Of a stretch of 64,000 nucleotides of DNA, positions 34,512-42,858 are shown one piece after another. Position 1 is the stretch's first letter. Each line of letters begins with the position of its first letter. The DNA is taken from the NCBI RefSeq assembly GCF_009689005.1, contig NZ_AP021879.1:5138652-5202651 (forward strand), in the 5' to 3' direction. The DNA is from Desulfosarcina ovata subsp. ovata. Lineage in GTDB: Bacteria > Desulfobacterota > Desulfobacteria > Desulfobacterales > Desulfosarcinaceae. The notes beneath the pieces are model-generated. The model saw only the letters and a program-made list of their open reading frames with translations. It made no database searches and was not told where the DNA came from. The position numbers and the translations under genes are program-made.

Positions 34512-34733
34512 TCAGAACCACCAGATATCGCGTTTGCGGGGGTTCCCGTAAGAGTCGAAGGAATCACCTGACTCACGCAATACCGCCTTCAGATCTTCTT
34601 CATTAAAATCAAAACCATCTGCAACAGCAGCAACGACAAAGTCAGGCATGGTTTCGATCTGATCGTATTTCAGGCGTAGGACTTTATCTTCTCCACCAGC
34701 AATTAAAAATCTCTCAACTTCTTTCTTGGACAC
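34512..34733 (-). CDS. Nif11-like peptide (orphan RiPP-type precursor)
   Basis: Peptide of 73 residues from a GTG start with AAAGGAGAG 4-5 bases upstream. MPDFVVAAVADGFDFNEEDL followed by KAVLRESG is the hallmark of the Nif11/nitrile-hydratase-like leader family (VVAaAxxxGFdfteeDLkavl). The C-terminal stretch DSFDSYGNPRKRDIWWF would be the core; it has no Cys, but has Ser, Tyr, Asn, Arg and Trp residues. No LanM, YcaO, rSAM or other obvious maturase adjoins. It could be a RiPP precursor matured in trans or a free-standing Nif11-domain protein. Confidence 0.7.
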   Translation of the reverse strand: MSKKEVERFLIAGGEDKVLRLKYDQIETMPDFVVAAVADGFDFNEEDLKAVLRESGDSFDSYGNPRKRDIWWF

Positions 34734-35398
34734 GATTCTCTCCTTTCAGGTAACAAAATTGATGGTATTTATAATTTTTTTTCAGTCCTCATCATCAATG
34801 ATGATTTGCATTGGTTGTGTATCAGACATATGCATGCAGCGCGCCATGTCGCTTTTTTATAATCATTTGAATTTCAGGTAATGTCATGAATCCATTAAGG
34901 GGTTGATGGTTCAAAACCTCTATTTGGCCTATTTATAGCCATTTTAATCAGTTATCAACGGATTAAGGATGTTGCCGAATTTCAAAGAAAGTCTGGAGAT
35001 GTAAAAAAAAGAAATCACAAAATTGAAAAAACTCAAAGATATAATACAAAATTGTATATGATTATCTACAAATTCCAGGTACTGTAACAATACATCCAAA
35101 CGCGGTTGCCCTGCGCTGTTTTTGAATTTGTCTTTCCTGCCCGGTTGTGACAAATCCAAAGTCCGCCGAAACCGTTCAAACCCGAGCGGGGCATCCAACT
35201 GGTATCGGTCAGCGCTGAGATCGAAGCGAATCTCGTCCAGGCCGCCTTGCTTGCTGTGAATGAAAAGGGCTTTCAAATGAGGTCGTGCGGTGGCATTTTC
35301 AGGACAGATCGCCTCCATTGTTAGGGAAGTGGTGGCCACAAACCAGATTTGGGAACTCCAATTATCCGGCAACCCAAAAAGAATCTCTGATTCCGATA
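34734..35398. other. Gap with MITE end motif and a doubtful ORF
   Basis: A frame from about 35390 to 34944 on the minus strand, just after glgC, begins SESEILFGLPDNWSSQIWFV and runs through GGLDEIRFDLSADRYQLDAP. It has coding-like composition up to about 35115 but no recognised family and no SD. At 35088-35113 the motif ATCCAAACGCGGTTGCCCTG matches the right terminus of the MITE family at 57285; beyond it the frame becomes AT-rich and implausible. I read this as a gene remnant truncated at a solo MITE end. Confidence 0.35.
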
Positions 35399-36622
35399 TT
35401 ATGAAAAAATAAATCCATGAGGAACGACAACGATTCCTTTTTCAGTTACCTTAAACCGTTGTCGGTCTTTGGCCAAATCGTGACCGATTTGCTCTTCAGG
35501 GGGAATGGTAACGCTTTTATCGACGATACAATTTTTCAATTTAACTCCGGTACCAACGTGAACGTCATTAAATAAGATAGATTTCTCTACAATCGCTCTA
35601 TCATCGATATAACTACCGGCAGACAAAATGGAATCCCTGATATTTCCACCGGAGATCACAACGCCGCCGGCTAAAATTGAGTTGATGATAACACCGTCAG
35701 TTCCTGAAGCTCCGGAAATGGTTCTTGCGGGTGGTTGTTGTTGTTGATAGGTCCTGATGGGCCAGTTATGCTGATAAAGATTCAGGGGCGGAACGGGCGC
35801 AAGAAGATCTATATTTGCCTTGTAGTACGCGTCTATTGTACCGACATCTCGCCAGTATCGATCAGGCGTTACCCGGCCCCGTTCACCGCCGAATTGATAG
35901 GCGTAAACCTTTTGATCCCGCACAAGTCGCGGCAGGACATCTTTTCCAAAATCGTGACTCGAATCCTTTATTTGATGATCGCGTATCAAGGCTGTCATCA
36001 ACAATTCACTGGAAAAGACATACAACCCCATAGAGGCCAGTGCTTTTTCAGGATTTGAAGGAATGGGGGTCGGCCTATCGGGTTTTTCCTCAAACGCGAT
36101 GATCCGCTGATTTTCATTGATAACGACCACACCGAATGCGCTGGCTTCTTCAATGGAAACCTCCATACAGGCGATGGTGACATCCGCGCCCGACGCTTTA
36201 TGAGATTTGAGCATTGCCTCATAGTCCATCCGATAAATATGGTCACCGGAAAGGATCATGGTATACTGCGAGTTGCTGCGTTCAATCAGATTCAGATTTT
36301 GGAAGATCGCATCGGCCGTCCCTTCATACCAGTGCTCGCCACGGTTCATTTGAGCCGGAACTGGCGTGATATATTCTCCAAGTTCCGGATTGAAGATAGA
36401 CCAGCCATCTCGAAGGTGTTTGTTCAGGGAGTGGGACTTATATTGCGTTAAGACCAGAACCCTGCGTAATCCGGAGTGGAGGCAATTGGTCAGGGTGAAA
36501 TCGATAATCCGGTATTTCCCGCCAAAAAGAACGGATGGTTTCGAGCGTCTTGCAGTTAGAGGGTATAACCGGGATCCTTCGCCTCCTGCCAGGATGAACG
36601 TCAGTGTTTGATTTTGTATCAT
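35399..36622 (-). CDS. glgC: Glucose-1-phosphate adenylyltransferase
   Basis: Makes ADP-glucose from ATP and glucose-1-phosphate, the committed step of bacterial glycogen synthesis. 407 residues. N-terminal nucleotidyltransferase motif ILAGGEGSRLYPLTARRSKP (~11-30), YRIIDFTLTNCLHSGLRRVL (~37-56), LSGDHIYRMDY (~113), FEEKPDRP (~165), and a C-terminal left-handed beta-helix (NSILAGGVVISGGNIRDSIL). Intact. Followed on the same strand by nothing certain; preceded by glgA 34 bases upstream, so a glgA-glgC operon. Confidence 0.96.
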   Translation of the reverse strand: MIQNQTLTFILAGGEGSRLYPLTARRSKPSVLFGGKYRIIDFTLTNCLHSGLRRVLVLTQYKSHSLNKHLRDGWSIFNPELGEYITPVPAQMNRGEHWYEGTADAIFQNLNLIERSNSQYTMILSGDHIYRMDYEAMLKSHKASGADVTIACMEVSIEEASAFGVVVINENQRIIAFEEKPDRPTPIPSNPEKALASMGLYVFSSELLMTALIRDHQIKDSSHDFGKDVLPRLVRDQKVYAYQFGGERGRVTPDRYWRDVGTIDAYYKANIDLLAPVPPLNLYQHNWPIRTYQQQQPPARTISGASGTDGVIINSILAGGVVISGGNIRDSILSAGSYIDDRAIVEKSILFNDVHVGTGVKLKNCIVDKSVTIPPEEQIGHDLAKDRQRFKVTEKGIVVVPHGFIFS

Positions 36623-36656
36623 TGTGTGATTCCTATAAGGCTGTATCCGATTTTAA

Positions 36657-38105
36657 TTATTCGTTGGGTGCCTCCAACAACTGCCTGTATACGGTGATAT
36701 ATTTATCGGCCGATCGGTTCCATGAGAAATCCTGGGCCATCGCCGTCGCCATCATCTCCTCCCATTTTTCGGGGCGGTTTCGGTATACATCGACGGCACG
36801 TTTTGCCGCATCAAAGAAAAAATGCGCATTGAAGTCAAAGAACGTAAATCCGTTGACGCCGTCCTGGATCGAATCAGCCAGGCCGCCGGTCTGCCGGACA
36901 ATGGGCAGCGTGCCATACCTCAGGCTGTAAATTTGATTCAATCCGCAGGGTTCAAACAGGGACGGCATCAGAAACATGTCCGCGCCGGCTTCGATTCGAT
37001 GGGCCAACGCGTTGTTGAAGCCGATGTAAATGCCAACGCGGTCCGGATAGCTGTGAAGCAGCCATTCAAAAAATGCATGGTATGTCGGGTCGCCGGATCC
37101 AAGCACGATCATCTGTGTATCCAGTTGCAGAATCTGCTCGGCGCATGCTCTGATCAGATCGATTCCTTTTTGCTCGACCAAGCGGCTGATCACACCAATT
37201 AGAGGTACATCCACCCTGTCAGGTAATCCGTACTCCTCACGCAGCCGGGTTTTTATCTGGTATTTCCCTGATCGATCGTCAGTCGAATAGTGGATGCCAT
37301 AGGTATAGGGGTCAACGTCCGGGCTCCAACTTCGATAATCCACGCCATTTAAAATCCCAACCAACTTCCCGCTATTGCGTTGAAGAATGTCCTGCAACCC
37401 GAACCCGAAATCGGTTTCCTCAATCTCCTTTGCGTAAGTTTCGCTGACCGTTGTTACGGTGTCGGACAGATGGATTGCGCCTTTGGTCAGGTTGATCTGG
37501 CCGAAAAATTCGAAATCGTTGGTGTAGTAGCCGCGGGGTAGGGACAGAATCGGCCAGTGGTCTTCCGGGAACCGGCCCTGATAAGAGATATTGTGAATCG
37601 TGTACACAACTTTCGGAACCGGTTGGAAAAATGGGTCTTGGCAATAGCCTGCGGTTATGGCTTTGAGGATTGCCGGAAGCGCCGCTGTTTGCCAGTCGTT
37701 GCAGTGGATCACATCGGGTAAGAAATCGATTGCTTTACAACCCGCCAACACCGCCTTGCAAAAGAAGACAAACCGTTCCAGGTTGTCCGGATAGTTCCAG
37801 TCACCCAGTCCGTATAATCCTTCACGGTTGAAAAACGCCTCGTTTTCAACAAAATAGGTGGGGATGCCGTCGTTTTCCGTTTGCCACAAAACGCTGCCGT
37901 GAAGCCCATGATGGGTTTGGACCGTAAAGTCGGTCACCTGCGCCATGACAAGGTTTTGCTGCACGATGCTAAGATACTTGGGCATGATCGTTCGAATATC
38001 GTGCCCCATCGAACTTAAGGCTTCTGGAAGGGCCTTTGCCACGTCGGCAAGACCTCCGGTTTTGGCATAGGGTGCAATTTCCGGTGAAACGAAAAGAATT
38101 TTCAT
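36657..38105 (-). CDS. glgA: Glycogen synthase, ADP-glucose type
   Basis: GT5 glycosyltransferase that extends alpha-1,4-glucan with ADP-glucose. 482 residues from ATG 38105 (MKILFVSPEIAPYAKTGGLA, the KTGGL nucleotide-binding loop) with AAGGA 8 bases upstream; the frame continues upstream but without similarity. Other blocks: DVIHCNDWQTAALP (~120), NGVDYRSWSPDVDPY (~250), GVISRLVEQKGIDL (~297) and FEPCGLNQIYSLRYGTLPIV (~375-394). Intact; in an operon with glgC. Confidence 0.96.
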   Translation of the reverse strand: MKILFVSPEIAPYAKTGGLADVAKALPEALSSMGHDIRTIMPKYLSIVQQNLVMAQVTDFTVQTHHGLHGSVLWQTENDGIPTYFVENEAFFNREGLYGLGDWNYPDNLERFVFFCKAVLAGCKAIDFLPDVIHCNDWQTAALPAILKAITAGYCQDPFFQPVPKVVYTIHNISYQGRFPEDHWPILSLPRGYYTNDFEFFGQINLTKGAIHLSDTVTTVSETYAKEIEETDFGFGLQDILQRNSGKLVGILNGVDYRSWSPDVDPYTYGIHYSTDDRSGKYQIKTRLREEYGLPDRVDVPLIGVISRLVEQKGIDLIRACAEQILQLDTQMIVLGSGDPTYHAFFEWLLHSYPDRVGIYIGFNNALAHRIEAGADMFLMPSLFEPCGLNQIYSLRYGTLPIVRQTGGLADSIQDGVNGFTFFDFNAHFFFDAAKRAVDVYRNRPEKWEEMMATAMAQDFSWNRSADKYITVYRQLLEAPNE

Positions 38106-38210
38106 GGCAATATCCTTAAAGAGCAATTGTTATTCTATCTCATCAAGCGGGTTGCCGGCAAGGATATCGGTATTGTCGGCATAAGATGGGGGAACAAAGA
38201 TGGGATATTT

Positions 38211-38227
38211 TTTGACAGAAATCGCCT
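38211..38227. repeat. Solo end of hairpin-type repeat
   Basis: TTTGACAGAAATCGCCT abuts the 3' end of the DsbA-like gene and matches the end of the element at 41972-42130 and the motif at 57337-57353. Internal sequence upstream of it is not shared. Confidence 0.5.
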
Positions 38228-38856
38228 TATTTCCGGAGCCCGATCCCTGCGGTTTCCACCAGCCGCTTGAGTGTTTCAAGGGATTGGTAGCCGGCCCGGC
38301 GTTGTGAGCCCATAACAAAGGTCGGCGCTATACGAATGTTGTTTTTCCGGGATTTCTCCCAGTCATCATCGACGGCGGCAAGGAAGGTGCGCTGGCTCAG
38401 GACCTCTCGTGCTGCCGCCGGATCGAGACCAATCCCCCGGCACAGCTCGATCAACACGTCCGCACTGCCGATATTTTCACCGTCGCGGAAATAGGCCAGA
38501 AACATGGCGTGGTGGAAAGTATCCCCGCAGCCTTTTACCTCGGCCCACTTGCCAAGCTCCTGGGCCAGCCGACTGTTATAGGTCATGGTCTGCTCGCCAA
38601 AGGGAAGGTTCAGTTCCCGGGCTACCGACGTGAGCCGTTTCAGGATGGCCGGAATGTCCACCGGCTGGTTGGCAAAAAGGTCCTCCAATGCCTGGCCGGC
38701 CGCAGGTGTTTCCGGATGCAAGGGAAAGGCACGCCATTGGATACGAAGGTCGAATGTCCGTTGAACTTGTTCAATACGCCCGGTACTGAAGTAGCACCAA
38801 GGTCAAGTGTAGTCGGAGTAAACTTCCAATGTTGGTATTTCAGTATGTTGTGTCAT
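38227..38856 (-). CDS. DsbA/FrnE-family oxidoreductase, probable UPWC selenoprotein
   Basis: Read with UGA as a sense codon, the gene is 209 residues: ATG at 38856 (AAAGG about 7 bases upstream), MTQHTEIPTLEVYSDYT then UGA (38805-38803, codon 18) then PWCYFSTGRIEQVQRTFDL. The position is the first cysteine of the CPWC redox motif of the DsbA/FrnE family. Downstream blocks DLRIQWRAFPLHPETP, and IRIAPTFVMGSQRRAGYQS (cis-proline region TP) match the family to its normal end. A 6-bp stem, 5-base loop hairpin (38798-38782) starts 4 bases after the UGA. Sec insertion would keep a U-x-x-C site; a nonsense mutation is the alternative. No sel genes are in view. Confidence 0.75.
38782..38798 (-). promoter_or_regulatory. 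Candidate SECIS-like hairpin after the UGA
   Basis: On the mRNA, GGUGCU-ACUUC-AGUACC folds as six pairs (one G-U) with a five-base loop, beginning four bases after the UGA; outer CC/GG pairing can extend it. Bacterial SECIS hairpins sit directly 3' of UGA inside the coding region. It lacks a clearly canonical apical GU/bulged U, so the match is only structural. Confidence 0.4.
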
Positions 38857-39149
38857 TCTCCGCCTTTGCCATCAACCTCAAATCCAGTAAAAAAACAGTT
38901 CCCCCATAGTTACCCAAGCCCTATTCGTTCCCCACTTTCAGTTTCTTGTCAAGTGCGTTCCTGTGGGCTGACAATTCTATAGCATTTAAGATAATGTTTT
39001 TGGCAAGGTCAGAGGGAGGAAGCTGTATAATCCACTTCTAACCACTTGCGATAAAAATCTTCGTCCGCCCTCAGTCTCTCAAATACTGCCTTGAAATTTT
39101 CGTATTGGGATTGACGTATAATTGAGGGGATCGTTAATGATCCCTTTGA

Positions 39150-40095
39150 CAGTTTTTCAGCAGTGCCCGGCTTACCGACGGCCCCCCCTCCGCCGATCCC
39201 CGCTACCTTCTGCCATCCGCAAAATCGGTGATTTCGTTTGCGTGCGCCCTGGACAGTGACAGGGTGCACGACTTCATCGGCAAAACGACCTGGCGACCCC
39301 ATTGTGAAAACCGGAAAGCCGTCGCACGGACACTGTATAAGATTGGCGATGCGCTTGCCGAACAACTTCGGTCGGAAGGGGCCGACGCCGTCAATGTAGA
39401 CCTCAACAACAACTATCGGCCCGAGGACGGCGCCGCCGACGTAACGGAGATGACCGCGTTTCATCCGGAATTTTCTCACCGTTATGCGGCTCTTGCCGCC
39501 GGAATCGGACGCCTGGGCTGGAGCGGCAATCTGCTGACGAAGGAATACGGTGCACGGGTTGAGTTGGGCAGCGTGTTGATCTCCGCTGCCCTGACACCCG
39601 ATCCTCCGATCCCCGATGACGAACATCCCTGCGACAGATGCAAGATGTGCAGCCGGGTATGTCCCGCAGAAATGATTCAACCCAAGGCGTCGATCCAGAT
39701 TGCCGTCGCCGGCATAACGGAAACCATCGCCCGCAAGCGGCCCAACCACCTGCTGCTGGATCTGCTGTACCGGTTATGAGGGCCTGGCGGCCTCCCGGAC
39801 CTGGTCCAACTGGAGTCCCTACCGTCTCGGGTACCCGCTGCCGGAAAAAAAGCCGGAACTGGATGCGCTGTGCATCCGTCTGCAGAAGGCGGACCCCCAG
39901 ATGCAGGCCGCTGATAACAGTTTTAGTGACTATCGGCAGGCAATATCCGATCCTGATTGGTTCTATTACACCGTGTGTGGTTTCTGTCGCAGCGTTTGCT
40001 CGCCCTTGCGGGAACAGCGGCTGGCCAACCGCAAGCTGATCCATCGTTCGGGCACGGCTGCCCTGAAGCTGGACGGTTCTCATGTAATTATCTAC
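39150..40095 (+). pseudogene. QueG-like double-cluster ferredoxin protein, truncated and frameshifted
   Basis: The frame is open from 39150 (ARLTDGPPSADPRYLLPSAK then SVISFACALD, a QueG/epoxyqueuosine-reductase-like start with its N terminus missing) to 39779, with DRCKMCSRVCPAEMI as a 4Fe-4S site (CX2CX2... type). Homology then continues in another frame (CWICCTGYEGLAASRTWSNW from ~39747, then TVCGFCRSVCSPLREQR near 39975) up to about 40095. So one 1-2 base frameshift lies near 39735-39747. It then fuses into the flavoprotein relic. Original role unknown; such proteins accompany flavoprotein reductases. Confidence 0.7.
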
Positions 40096-41330
40096 AGCAG
40101 AGAAAAGGAATTACAGATTCGCCGGATCTGTTTTACGACGATATGCGCAACGCCGGATGGGGACTCAACCACCCTGAACTGCTCAGGGTAGTGGCTGATC
40201 AGGCCGCGGAAGCCATCGCCTGGACCCGCGATGAATTGGGGGTGGCCTATCTGGACCGGCTTGACCGTTTCGGAGGGCACTCCGTGGCCCGCTGTCTGAC
40301 CACGCGCAGTCATTCCGGAAAGGATATTGTGAAGGCCCAGGTCGCCCGTCTTCGAAAGCTCGGCGGGGAGATTCGCACCCGCTGCCTGATGACCGACCTG
40401 GTGACGGATGCCGAAGGCGCTGTCTGTGGGGTCCGGCTTCGTCGCGGCCATCGTCTTTCTAAGGCCGGCAGCGGTTCGGAGTGGCGCATCGCTGCTGCGC
40501 GGGCGGTTGTGCTGGCCAGTGGCGGTTTCAGCAGCGATGTCGAATTCCGTAAACGTCAGGATCCTCGTCTGGATGCATCCATCGGCACCACCAACCATCA
40601 GGGGGCGACGGTCGAGGGGTTGGTCGCCGCATTGAAAATTGGTGCTGTTCCGGTCCACCTGTCCTGGATTCAAACCGGTCCTTGGGCCTGTGCCGACGAA
40701 CTGGGCTACGGAAAAGGGAGCCGCTTCGCCTCTTACAGCATTTATCCCACCGGGATTCTGGTCTATCCGGCTACCGGCCGCCGAATCGTCAATGAGTGGA
40801 GCGACCGCCGGACCCGCTCCGATGCCATCATCGCTACCGGCCATGCATGTGTGGGCATCACCGATGCAGCCGGCGCACAACAGGATCTTCCAAGCCTGGA
40901 GCACTGTCTGAAGACCGGGAAGGTGCGACATTTTGAAACGCTGACCACCCTGGCAACAGAATACGGCATGCCCGCCGACACGCTCGGTGAGACCGTCCGT
41001 GATTACAACCGGCGCGTTTTGGACGGTTTGGCGGATCCCTTTGGAAAACCATTGGATCAGGGTCTCCAGGCCCTGATGAATCCCCCCTTTTACGCCATTC
41101 GGCTATGGCCCAAGGTCCACTACACGCCGGGCGGCGTCGGTATCGACGCAAAGGCCCGCGTGATCGACCTTTACGGTCGCCCGATTCGGGGACTATTCGC
41201 TGCAGGCGAAGTATGCGGCGGCATTCATGGTGCCAGTCGCCTGGGTAGTTGCGCCCTCACCGAGTGCCTGGTGTTCGGACGCATCGCTGGTCGTCGTGCT
41301 GCCGCGCAACCGCTCCGATCCTTCAATTGA
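40096..41330 (+). pseudogene. Fumarate/urocanate-reductase-like flavoprotein lacking its FAD-binding N terminus
   Basis: About 410 residues of an FccA/UrdA-type flavoprotein: QRKGITDSPDLFYDDMRNAG at the 5' end, GIxTR/VVLASGGFSSDVEFRKRQ, TTNHQGATVEGLVAALKIGA, then HYTPGGVGIDAKARVIDLYG, and GLFAAGEVCGGIHGASRLGS near the C terminus, the last two being active-site and FAD-binding blocks. The N-terminal Rossmann GxGxxG segment and ~60-80 following residues are missing; the sequence runs straight from the QueG-like relic into the middle of this one. No proper start codon is present before the conserved part. A deletion scar, not a working reductase. Confidence 0.75.
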
Positions 41331-41444
41331 TGATCGAAGGATTCGCCGGCCAATCGTTCGTAAACCAACGTTTTTTCGTGGAGGAATTCACCCCAGAGGG
41401 TGAAATGGATAGCTCATCCTAACAACAATGGAAAGGAGAGGAGT

Positions 41445-41954
41445 ATGGAAAAAAAGAAGGCTTTCTTTAAAAAGATGGTACTCCTGGCAGCGGTCACGAT
41501 GCTGATGATGGTATCCCCGTGGGGAAGTCATGTCGTCCATGCCAAAAACCCGATCATTTTCGCCGATTTTGGCTGGGACAGCGCCCAGGTACACAACCGG
41601 ATCGCGGCATTCATCATCGAGCATGGGCTCGGCTATCCGGTCAGCTATGTTCAGGGCGAGACAATCATGCTCAACACGGCGCTGATCGAAGCCAGGGGAA
41701 GTCAGGCACCCAATGTCAATATGGAAACCTGGACTGAAAACTGGCAGGATCTCTATAACAAAGGAGAGAAACTGGGCAAAGATCCATCGTCGGACAAGGG
41801 ATTTATCCGGTTGGGAGCGAACTTTCCCAACAGTGTCCCGGGATTCTGGGTTCCCACCTATGTCATCAAAGGCGACTCCGCACGGGGTATCAAACCGGAA
41901 ATACCGGCAGTCAGCGACGCTGCCGGCCGTATCGCCGGCCCGCGGCGTCGCTGA
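41445..41954 (+). pseudogene. Glycine-betaine ABC binding protein, C-terminally truncated
   Basis: ORF of 169 residues with signal peptide (MEKKKAFFKKMVLLAAVTML ... VVHAKN) and OpuAC/ProX-type domain (IIFADFGWDSAQVHNRIAAF, YVQGETIMLNTALIEARGSQ, FWVPTYVIKGDSARGIKP). Similarity stops after GIKP, about half-way through the ~330-residue family, and a short out-of-register tail (EIPAVSDAAGRIAGPRRR) ends it. A 159-bp hairpin repeat follows 18 bases later in place of the missing half. SD GGAGAGGAG is intact. Cannot bind substrate as is. Confidence 0.85.
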
Positions 41955-41971
41955 CGCGCCCATGACCGTTA

Positions 41972-42130
41972 AGGCGATTGGCGGATAAGCATATACCCGG
42001 ATGCGCAGGATTTTCATTCGTATTCAAGGCGGGCTTTTTTACGCATAGTGGGGCTATGTGTGGAAACGCCCAACGCAGAAGACGGATGAAAAGACAAGCA
42101 GGCGGGTATATTCTTTGACAGAAATCGCCT
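41972..42130. repeat. 159-bp imperfect-palindrome element
   Basis: The two halves are inverted repeats: left end AGGCGATTGGCGGATAAGCA (41972) pairs with right end ...TTTGACAGAAATCGCCT (42130); ATATACCCG, TTTTCATTCGT and GGCGGGCTTTTTT blocks recur inverted. The centre is the hairpin CATAGTGGGGCTATG. A second copy, in reverse orientation, is at 22103-22210, and solo ends occur at 38211 and 57337. It replaces the 3' half of the betaine-binding-protein gene and lies just upstream of the permease gene. Non-coding; MITE-like or REPIN-like. Confidence 0.8.
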
Positions 42131-42165
42131 AAAGACGGTTTTGATTGTAAAGGAGTATTGCCACG

Positions 42166-42843
42166 ATGTTCGAATTCCCGGAATATATCAATATCCCCCT
42201 CGGCGAGTGGGTGGATGCGGCAATGGACTGGGTCATGCAGAATTTCATCGGCACATTCGGTCAGTGGGACTTGGCCATGATGACATTGTCGCTGGTGGTC
42301 GCCGCAGTGATCATTTCCCTGGCCATCGGCATTCCTTTAGGGATCGCCATGGCCAGCAGCGATACCTTCGAACAGATCATCAAGCCGTTGCTCGACGGTA
42401 TGCAGACCATGCCCAGTTTCGTCTACCTGATCCCCGCCCTGATGCTGTTCGGCCTCGGAAAAGTTCAGGCGCTGTTCGCCACCATCATTTACGCGGTGCC
42501 GCCGGTAATTCGACTGACCAACGTGGGCATCCGCGAGGTTTCCAAGGAGGTCATCGAGGCTGCCCACGCGTTCGGGTCCAACTACTGGCAGATCCTGTTC
42601 AAAGTGCAGCTGCCGCTGGCCCGCCCGACGATCATGGTGGGAATCAACCAGACCACCATGATGGCGCTGGCCATGGTGGTGATCGCCTCCATGATCGGTG
42701 CCAAAGGGCTCGGGCTTGAGGTGCTGCTGGCCATCAATCGTATCGAAGTCGGCCGGGGATTCGAATCCGGTCTCTGTATTGTGTTTCTGGCCATTGTGAT
42801 CGACCGCATCACCTTCGCCATGGCTGAAAAAAAACAAGAATAG
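42166..42843 (+). CDS. Glycine-betaine/proline ABC permease with in-frame internal deletion
   Basis: OpuAB/ProW-type permease of 225 residues (family usually ~280-290). N terminus MFEFPEYINIPLGEWVDAAM and the body GQWDLAMMTLSLVVAAVIIS, DGMQTMPSFVYLIPALMLFG, RLTNVGIREVSKEVIEAAHA and MMALAMVVIASMIGAKGLGL are clear. Between WVMQNF (~28) and IGTFGQWDL the ~60 residues forming the first membrane helices are absent, in frame. SD AAGGAG is present. It may fold but probably not transport; its partner genes are also damaged. Confidence 0.8.
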   Translation: MFEFPEYINIPLGEWVDAAMDWVMQNFIGTFGQWDLAMMTLSLVVAAVIISLAIGIPLGIAMASSDTFEQIIKPLLDGMQTMPSFVYLIPALMLFGLGKVQALFATIIYAVPPVIRLTNVGIREVSKEVIEAAHAFGSNYWQILFKVQLPLARPTIMVGINQTTMMALAMVVIASMIGAKGLGLEVLLAINRIEVGRGFESGLCIVFLAIVIDRITFAMAEKKQE

Positions 42844-42858
42844 CGCCACTGAGGTTCC

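Noticed and set aside
38227..38721. DsbA-like gene as a normal ORF starting at 38721
   Set aside because: That start lies inside the fold; upstream in-frame sequence continues family similarity through the xPWC motif to an ATG with SD at 38856.
42166..42843. Permease as simply a short intact family member
   Set aside because: The sequence before and after the gap matches the family closely, and the missing ~60 residues form the first membrane helices, so an internal deletion is the better reading.
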